Positions 58,691-64,000 of a DNA stretch of 64,000 nucleotides are shown here, piece by piece. The position numbers and the translations under genes are program-made. Positions within the stretch are counted from its first letter, which is position 1, and each line of letters starts with the position of its first letter. The stretch covers positions 1,169,001-1,233,000 of the forward strand of contig NZ_AP024469.1 in assembly GCF_016865365.1 (NCBI RefSeq). Direction: 5' to 3'. This stretch comes from Geobacter sp. SVR (GTDB taxonomy: Bacteria > Desulfobacterota > Desulfuromonadia > Geobacterales > Pseudopelobacteraceae). The notes beneath the pieces are model-generated. The model made no database searches and was not told the DNA's origin. It saw only the letters and a list, made by a program, of their open reading frames with translations.

Positions 58691-59557
58691 TTATTGCTCC
58701 GGGGTAATCCGCATCAGCCCTTCCTGGGCTGCCGAGGCAACCAGGGCGCCTTCCCTGGTGAAAAAATTTCCGTGGCTCAGGCCGCGCGCTCCGGCCGCGC
58801 TGGGGCTTTCCATGGCGAACAGCAGCCACTGGTCGGCGCGGAAAGGGCGGTGAAACCACATGGCGTGATCGATGCTGGCGGCATGGACAGTGCCCTGGCG
58901 CAGGGAGATCCCGTGCGGCAGGCTGGCCGTGCGCAGCAGGCTGAAATCCGAGGCGTATGCCAGTGCCGCCTGATGTAGGTCCGGATCGTCGGGCAGGGTG
59001 GCTGTGACGCGCACCCAGACCTGTTGAACCGCGGGCTGCACCATTTCCAGATAGGGATTGGCGGGACGCACCGGTCGTATCTCGACCGGCAGCTCCCGCA
59101 GAACCTTGCCCTGGAAACGTTCAGGATCGGTTTCCGCCATACCTCTCTTCAGATCCAGCAGGGAAGGCAGATCGTCCGGAGGAGGCACATCCGGCATGGC
59201 CGTCTGATGTTCGACCCCATGCTCCGCCGTCTGGAAGGAGGCGGTCATGATGAAAATGGGGCGACCGTGCTGGATGGCAACGATCCTCCTGGTGGCGAAA
59301 CTTCTCCCATCGCGGATGCGTTCCACGCTGTAGACTATCGGTGTCTTCATGTCGCCGGGGAGCAGGAAGTATGCATGCAGGGAATGCGCCTGCCTGCCAG
59401 TGACAGTGCGGCAGGCCGCCATCAGGGCCTGGCCGAGCACCTGGCCGCCAAACACGCTTCTTCCCCCGATGTCCAGGCATTCCCCCCGGAACAGGTTGTC
59501 CTCGATCGTTTCGAGATCGAGATGATTCACCAGATCATAAGCCGGGATGATTGTCAT
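58691..59557 (-). CDS. tesB: Acyl-CoA thioesterase II
   Basis: 288 residues from the ATG at 59557, matching the usual length of TesB; an earlier in-frame start at 59638 adds only a non-conserved extension. Two hot-dog domains: SVFGGQVLGQALMAACRTV with LHAYFLLPGDMKTPIVYSVE, and the C-terminal HGISLRQGTVHAASIDHAMW, FHRPFRADQWLLFAMESPS. The Asp of SIDHAMWFHRPF is part of the active site. It hydrolyses medium- and long-chain acyl-CoA. It heads the minus-strand run tesB, CoA-binding protein, selenoprotein, pirin. Confidence 0.92.
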   Translation of the reverse strand: MTIIPAYDLVNHLDLETIEDNLFRGECLDIGGRSVFGGQVLGQALMAACRTVTGRQAHSLHAYFLLPGDMKTPIVYSVERIRDGRSFATRRIVAIQHGRPIFIMTASFQTAEHGVEHQTAMPDVPPPDDLPSLLDLKRGMAETDPERFQGKVLRELPVEIRPVRPANPYLEMVQPAVQQVWVRVTATLPDDPDLHQAALAYASDFSLLRTASLPHGISLRQGTVHAASIDHAMWFHRPFRADQWLLFAMESPSAAGARGLSHGNFFTREGALVASAAQEGLMRITPEQ

Positions 59558-60053
59558 AAACGGGCCGTTCGGAGCAGGTTTGATAGATGAGCGAATTTCA
59601 TTATGCTTAATTATTATCAATCGGAACGGCACCGTCAATAGTCCGATTGAATCAAGCCCGCCTTCTGAAAAAGTATACGGCGAATCCTCCGGAATGGAAC
59701 CTCATCGCCCCCGGAGGGGCACTCTTGAAACCGGCCCGGCACCCTTGATTTTAATGTTTGCCGGCGCTTTTTTCCTTGACACATGCACCGCCATTATTTT
59801 CATCAAAGTAAGATTTTGTTTGCATATTCAGTGGGTTATGCAGGGTGTTTGCATGGGTTATCAACGCTTCCTGTGGAAAACGCCCATCGGTTTTTTCCGT
59901 GTCGGTAACCGTTTCAAGCCGGATTGGTCCAAAAGCTCTCTGGCCGTTACAGGAAGCGGGTCTGCGGATGTATCGTGAAACGGACTCAATACTATTTTAA
60001 TCTGGCAAATCCAACAAAATTAGAAGTTTGGATGCTTCTTACCCGGCTTTTAA
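59558..60053. other. Intergenic region between divergent tesB and the diguanylate cyclase
   Basis: About 500 bases with increasing A+T content to the right. It contains TTGACA at 59776 without a matching -10. Open frames here have no recognisable product. It should carry the tesB promoter. Confidence 0.45.
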
Positions 60054-60082
60054 TTGATGTTTTTTCCCGAGCTATGTATACT
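60054..60082 (+). promoter_or_regulatory. Candidate promoter touching the cyclase start codon
   Basis: TTGATG (60054-60059), 17 bases, TATACT (60077-60082). Transcription would begin at about 60089-60090, which is the ATG itself. Confidence 0.45.
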
Positions 60083-60089
60083 GCCGGAC

Positions 60090-61184
60090 ATGAAAGATCT
60101 TGTTGCTCTCCATGCGGCTCTGGCTTCATATCCGATCATCACCCTGCTGGGACCCGTTTTTCTGGTGGTTGCGATCGTGCTGGCTGTCTACTACCTGCGC
60201 ATCTCGCGCCGCCTGCGTTTCCAGATCTCCCTGCAGGAGCGGATGGACCAGACGTTGCGCAAGCTGTCGTCGGCGGTCGAGAACTGCCCCGCCTCCATAG
60301 TTATCACCGATAAACAAGGGGACATAGAGTACATTAATCCCGCCTTCAGCCGGATGACGGGCTACGAGCCACAGGAAGTGCTCGGCCGGAATACCCGTAT
60401 CCTGAAGGGGGGGGATCAGCCTGATGAGTTTTACCGCTCCATGTGGGAAACCCTGATGCGCAAAGAGGTATGGCACGGAGAATTTCACAATAAGAGCAAG
60501 GATGGCAGCCTGTTCTGGGAAGCTGCCTCCATTTCTCCCATAATCGATCCGCATGGCGAGATAACGCATTTCGTTGCGGTCAAGGAGAACATTACCGACA
60601 AGAAACTGATGCTGGAGAGGCTGGAGCATATGGCCAACTTCGACATGCTGACCGGCTTGTCGAACCGGCGCATGTTTTTGGACCGTCTGGCTCAGGGGGT
60701 GGAGATAGCCCGTCGCAACGAGCAGCGTCTGGCCCTGATGTTCATAGACCTGGATGGATTCAAGGATATAAATGACAGCTTCGGCCACGAAGCCGGCGAT
60801 CTGGTGCTGAAGAAGACCGCTTTCCGGTTGATGAACTGTGTACGGCTGTCCGACATGGTTGGCCGTATCGGGGGGGACGAATTCACCATTGCTCTGGGCA
60901 CCATCAGTCATTATGGAGATGCCGGGCAGGTGGCGGAAAAGATCCTGGAAGCGCTGCGGCGGCCGATAATCCTGCCTGACGGCAGAGTAGAGCAGATCGA
61001 TGCCTGCATCGGCATCAGCGTTTTCCCGAAGGACGCCGAGGACTGCGATCAATTGCTGGCAGCCGCCGATGACGCCATGTACGAGGTCAAGCGCAACGGT
61101 AAGGGGGGCTGGAGGTTCGCTTCCCGCAGCACCGGCGTGCGGGAGGCGGACACCGATTGGCAGGGCTTTCCCACGCCGGATTGA
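60090..61184 (+). CDS. Membrane-anchored PAS-GGDEF diguanylate cyclase
   Basis: 364 residues from the ATG at 60090; starts at 60054 and 60057 are in frame but overlap promoter-like boxes and none has a good ribosome site. One membrane helix (about 12-35, IITLLGPVFLVVAIVLAVYY) is followed by a PAS/PAC domain (about 60-185, MTGYEPQEVLGRNTRIL) and a GGDEF domain (about 190-345). The signature GRIGGDEFTIAL is intact, and RLSD lies five residues before it, so feedback inhibition through the I-site is predicted. It should make c-di-GMP in response to a PAS ligand or redox signal. Confidence 0.88.
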   Translation: MKDLVALHAALASYPIITLLGPVFLVVAIVLAVYYLRISRRLRFQISLQERMDQTLRKLSSAVENCPASIVITDKQGDIEYINPAFSRMTGYEPQEVLGRNTRILKGGDQPDEFYRSMWETLMRKEVWHGEFHNKSKDGSLFWEAASISPIIDPHGEITHFVAVKENITDKKLMLERLEHMANFDMLTGLSNRRMFLDRLAQGVEIARRNEQRLALMFIDLDGFKDINDSFGHEAGDLVLKKTAFRLMNCVRLSDMVGRIGGDEFTIALGTISHYGDAGQVAEKILEALRRPIILPDGRVEQIDACIGISVFPKDAEDCDQLLAAADDAMYEVKRNGKGGWRFASRSTGVREADTDWQGFPTPD

Positions 61185-61555
61185 CGTACCGCCAGTACTA
61201 TAACGACCCTATCAGCGCTTCGCCCCGGAACGCTTGATCAGGCACCGGAGGTGTTGTGCCTGCCCCGACTTTTTAATAATCCTGCCTGCCATAGCTTGTT
61301 CCGTTTGCAATCGGACGGCAAGTACTGTATATCCGAAGTATCCCCACAATGAAAGACGGTAAAACAGTCCGATTTTCAGGGAGATTCAGCCACTTTAATC
61401 AGCCGGAGCTCTGACGGGATGTGAACACCCGGATTTGAGCGCAGCCGGCTGTTCCCGAAATGTGGCGTCCGGTGGGACGGTTGTGCTGGATATGATGACT
61501 GTACGTGGTGATGCACTGGGGGAGTAGCCGGAACAACATTCAAAAGGAGATCACG
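61185..61555. other. Intergenic region between the cyclase and the chemotaxis receptor
   Basis: A hairpin CAGGCAC (61239-61245) with GTGCCTG (61256-61262), then CCCCGACTTTTT, is a fair terminator for the cyclase. The rest has no gene. I looked for a GEMM-type c-di-GMP aptamer and did not find the conserved words. Confidence 0.5.
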
Positions 61556-62674
61556 ATGGGTTTTTTCGGGAGCAGCACCAAAGCTGAATTGGCCGAAAAA
61601 GAAGCTGAAATCAAGAAGCTGACGCAGGTCATCGATAACGTGGAAAACATAGTCATGCTCTGTGATGCGACACCTGATAACAAGGTGTTCTATATGAACA
61701 ACAGCGCCAAGGAGCTGATGCGACGGCACCGCTCCGAGCTGAATGCCGGTCTGAACGGGGCCGATGTCGGCAACGTTTTCAATAATTCGATTCACCAGTA
61801 CCACAAGGACCCGGGCCGGGTAAGACGGCTCTTTTCAAACCCCCGCACCGATCTGCCGCACTCCGCCGAAATTCCCATCGGTGGCATTACCCTTAAAACT
61901 ACCGCCTATCCGATCTGGGACAGCAAGGACAGCAGCAAGGTGCTGTGTTTCATGGCCTGCTGGAGCGACATTACCGCCGAAAAACAAGTAAAGGAGCAGC
62001 AGTACAAACAGATCGAGCGCAAGAATTATCTGGAAGAACGGGTTCATCAGATTGCGACCGCCATGGAAGAGATGAGCATGACCGTGAACGAAGTGGCCGG
62101 GAACACCAGCAATGCGGCCGAGTCGGCGCTGCAGGTGTCGCAGAACGCCCATGAAGGCCAGCAGGTGGTCAACCAGGCGGTACAGGAGATGCAGAAAGTG
62201 GCGGAGGTGGTTCGATCTTCGGCCGCCATTGTCGGCAATCTGGGGGCAACCTCCGAGAAGATCGGCGAGTTCGTCAATGTGATCAACGAGATCGCCGATC
62301 AGACCAACCTGCTGGCTCTGAATGCCGCCATCGAAGCGGCCCGGGCAGGCGAAATGGGGCGCGGTTTCGCAGTGGTTGCCGATGAAGTCCGCCGACTTGC
62401 GGAGCGCACCATGAACTCCACCAAGCAGATCAATACCATGGTGGCCGAGATACAGAACGGCACCAAGCTGGCGGTTGATTCGATCGAGCGCGGCAAGGCG
62501 GAGGCGGAGAAAGGGGAGGAGCTTTCCCACAAGGCCGAAGAGTCGCTGCATTCGATTGTCGAATCCATAGAAGGCATCAAAAACATGATCGCCCAGATCG
62601 CCACCGCTTCGGAGGAACAGGCGGCAACAGCCACCGTGATTGCCAGCAACCTGGAGGAGATCTCCCGCGAATAG
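61556..62674 (+). CDS. Soluble methyl-accepting chemotaxis protein with PAS-like sensor
   Basis: 372 residues from the ATG at 61556 (AAAAGGAGATC upstream). No membrane segment is seen. Residues about 10-160 form a short coiled start and a PAS-like domain ([40 protein letters not shown]). Residues 170-372 are a receptor signalling domain with the conserved hairpin tip [40 protein letters not shown]. The protein is cytosolic and ends without a CheR/CheB pentapeptide. It should couple an internal signal to CheA. The kinase is outside the window. Confidence 0.9.
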   Translation: MGFFGSSTKAELAEKEAEIKKLTQVIDNVENIVMLCDATPDNKVFYMNNSAKELMRRHRSELNAGLNGADVGNVFNNSIHQYHKDPGRVRRLFSNPRTDLPHSAEIPIGGITLKTTAYPIWDSKDSSKVLCFMACWSDITAEKQVKEQQYKQIERKNYLEERVHQIATAMEEMSMTVNEVAGNTSNAAESALQVSQNAHEGQQVVNQAVQEMQKVAEVVRSSAAIVGNLGATSEKIGEFVNVINEIADQTNLLALNAAIEAARAGEMGRGFAVVADEVRRLAERTMNSTKQINTMVAEIQNGTKLAVDSIERGKAEAEKGEELSHKAEESLHSIVESIEGIKNMIAQIATASEEQAATATVIASNLEEISRE

Positions 62675-62732
62675 TAGCTCTCCCTGGAGCCGCCTGATAT
62701 CAGGAGAGACTGTTTCCGGAAAGCCGGAGAAA

Positions 62733-62767
62733 CGAAAAAAGGCCCGCATTACGCGGGCCTTTTTTCG
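62733..62767. terminator. Bidirectional terminator between convergent genes
   Basis: CGAAAAAAGGCCCGC (62733-62747) is perfectly complementary to GCGGGCCTTTTTTCG (62753-62767). T-runs appear on both strands, so it ends both the receptor and the PutA-type gene. Confidence 0.92.
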
Positions 62768-62797
62768 TTGGTGCTCATTCTCGTACGACGGAATTTC

Positions 62798-64000
62798 CTA
62801 TTCCACCCAGTCGTCGTCCTCCTCGACCGGTGCAAAGCCGCGACGCATGGTGTTTTCCGTCACCACCCGCGGATCCATGAAGTGCAGCAGGTAATCGGGC
62901 CCCCCCGCCTTGGTGCCGACCCCTGACATGGCCGCCCCGCCGAACGGCTGGCGCTCGACCAGGGCACCGGTGTTGTTGCGGTTGATGTAGAGGTTGCCCA
63001 CCCGGAAATCGCGCCGCGCCCGGTTGAGGTGTTCCGGCGAGCGGCTGAAGATGCCGCCGGTCAGGGCAAATTTGGTCGAATTGGCCCATTCGATGGCCTG
63101 GTCGAAGTCCTTGGCGCGCATCACCGCCAGTACCGGCCCGAAGACCTCTTCCTGGGCCAGGCGATGCTCGGGGCGGATACCGCCGATGATGGTCAGCGGC
63201 ACCCAGTAGCCTTCGACCTGCGGGATCGGGCTTTCATAGAGCAGCTTGCCTTCCTGCTTGCCGAGGGCCGCATATCCCAGGATGTTTTTGCGGGCGGCTT
63301 CGTCCGAAACGGCCCCCATGGTATAGGTGGGGTCCTCGGAGGGGCCGACCTGGTAAGCCTGGGCTGCCTTGACCAGCCGGTCGGTGAACTTGTCGTAGAC
63401 CGCATCCAGTACGATGACGCGGGAACAGGCCGAACATTTCTGACCCTGGAAGCCGAAGGCCGAGTAGAGTACGTGCGGCACCGCTTCGTCCAGGTCGGCA
63501 TCGTCGTCGATGATGATGGCGTTCTTGCCCCCCATTTCGGAGATGATCTTCTTGACGTTCGTCTGGCTGGGATGCACCTTGGCGGCGCGTTCCACGATGC
63601 GCAGGCCGACCTCCATGGAGCCGGTAAAGGCGATCAGGCTGATGTCGGGGTGATCCACCAGGAAATCCCCCATCACGCTGCCGCGGCCCGGCACGAAGTT
63701 GAAGACCCCCTCCGGCAGGCCCGCCTCACGGAAGATCTCCACCAGGTGATGGCCAATGATGCCGGTGATGTTGGAGGGCTTGAAGATGACCGGGTTGCCG
63801 GTCACGATGGCGGCCGAGGCCATGCCCATGCTGATGGCCAGCGGGAAGTTCCAGGGGGCGATGATCGCCGCCAGCCCCTTGGGCTCGTAGAAGTAGTGGT
63901 TCAGTTCGCCTGGTGCATGCCCCAGCCTCTGCGGCGTTCCCAGACGGATCATCTCGCGGGCATAGTATTCCAGGAAGTCGATGGCCTCACCCACATCGGC
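62798..64000 (-). CDS. putA: 1-pyrroline-5-carboxylate dehydrogenase, probably the C-terminal part of PutA (cut by right edge)
   Basis: The open frame runs to the edge (ADVGEAIDFLEYYAREMIRL at the end of the window), so about 400 residues are seen. Aldehyde dehydrogenase motifs: AAIIAPWNFPLAISMGM, FTGSMEVGLRIVERA, the catalytic Glu in ISEMGGKNAIIID, the nucleophile in FGFQGQKCSACSRVIV, and the P5C-type QEEVFGPVLAVMRAKDF and YINRNNTGALVERQPFGG. It oxidises glutamate semialdehyde to glutamate with NAD+. In relatives this domain is fused after a proline dehydrogenase in PutA; whether that is so here lies outside the window. Confidence 0.88.
   Translation of the reverse strand, partial: ADVGEAIDFLEYYAREMIRLGTPQRLGHAPGELNHYFYEPKGLAAIIAPWNFPLAISMGMASAAIVTGNPVIFKPSNITGIIGHHLVEIFREAGLPEGVFNFVPGRGSVMGDFLVDHPDISLIAFTGSMEVGLRIVERAAKVHPSQTNVKKIISEMGGKNAIIIDDDADLDEAVPHVLYSAFGFQGQKCSACSRVIVLDAVYDKFTDRLVKAAQAYQVGPSEDPTYTMGAVSDEAARKNILGYAALGKQEGKLLYESPIPQVEGYWVPLTIIGGIRPEHRLAQEEVFGPVLAVMRAKDFDQAIEWANSTKFALTGGIFSRSPEHLNRARRDFRVGNLYINRNNTGALVERQPFGGAAMSGVGTKAGGPDYLLHFMDPRVVTENTMRRGFAPVEEDDDWVE

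Noticed and set aside
59840-59890. DnaA-box-like words (TTATCAACG and TGTGGAAAA) suggesting an origin
   Set aside because: Only two imperfect boxes, no dnaA or dnaN nearby, and no clear A+T-rich unwinding region.
61185-61555. GEMM-type c-di-GMP riboswitch before the chemotaxis receptor
   Set aside because: The conserved aptamer words and the tetraloop/receptor pattern are not present.

Overview
The window looks like a chromosomal segment of a Geobacter-like bacterium (Geobacterales, Desulfuromonadota). The pointers are an EtfAB-linked membrane Fe-S oxidoreductase inside a beta-oxidation operon, a squalene-hopene cyclase, a GSU3473-family small protein, cohesin- and dockerin-type domains, a UxxC selenoprotein, several diguanylate cyclases, and short inverted repeats in many gene gaps. 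This placement is inferred from gene content; no database search was run and the genus is not settled. The segment is high in G+C except for the A+T-rich ends of an Rhs toxin cassette at about 23.5-28.0 kb.

Layout. 1-1.4 kb: end of a nitroreductase and an M24 peptidase. 1.8-14.5 kb: one long + strand operon for oxidising a short-chain acyl-CoA (thiolase, 3-hydroxyacyl-CoA dehydrogenase, enoyl-CoA hydratase, two acyl-CoA dehydrogenases, Fe-S quinone oxidoreductase, EtfBA, a family III CoA-transferase, a two-subunit CoA-transferase), with four or more repeat families in its gene gaps. 14.6 kb: a decayed Xre/HigA-type antitoxin. 15.2-28.0 kb: surface and conflict region with a 2348-residue secreted NHL/Ig protein ending in a dockerin, a lipoprotein ending in a cohesin-like domain, and an Rhs protein with a C-terminal phospholipase A2-like toxin followed by a membrane protein that is probably its immunity factor. 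28.5-31.2 kb: a yybP-ykoY (Mn2+) riboswitch ahead of htpX, then small stress-type genes. 31.5-37.8 kb: GlxA-like regulator with a DUF2917 protein, secreted or membrane proteins, a rhomboid protease. 37.9-40.8 kb: hopanoid cyclase downstream of a TetR regulator. 41.1-47.5 kb: Rnk, a fusion of cNMP-binding, degenerate AAA+ and polyferredoxin domains, and two GGDEF proteins. 47.7-55.3 kb: RbgA, lipoprotein, beta-lactamase-fold hydrolase, MoxR with a TraB-like partner, PilZ. 55.6-64 kb: response regulator, pirin, selenoprotein, CoA-binding protein, TesB, diguanylate cyclase, soluble chemotaxis receptor, and the end of a PutA-type dehydrogenase cut by the right edge.

How the genes fit together. 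In the catabolic operon the two CoA-transferases would activate an acid, the two acyl-CoA dehydrogenases pass electrons to EtfAB, and the membrane Fe-S protein hands them to menaquinone. The 15-28 kb block is best read as cell-surface adhesion plus contact-dependent competition. The strongest leads are the Rhs-PLA2/immunity pair, the Mn riboswitch on htpX, the in-frame TGA (Sec33) with a SECIS-like hairpin at 58.1 kb, the neighbouring cohesin and dockerin proteins, and the cNMP/AAA+/polyferredoxin fusion.
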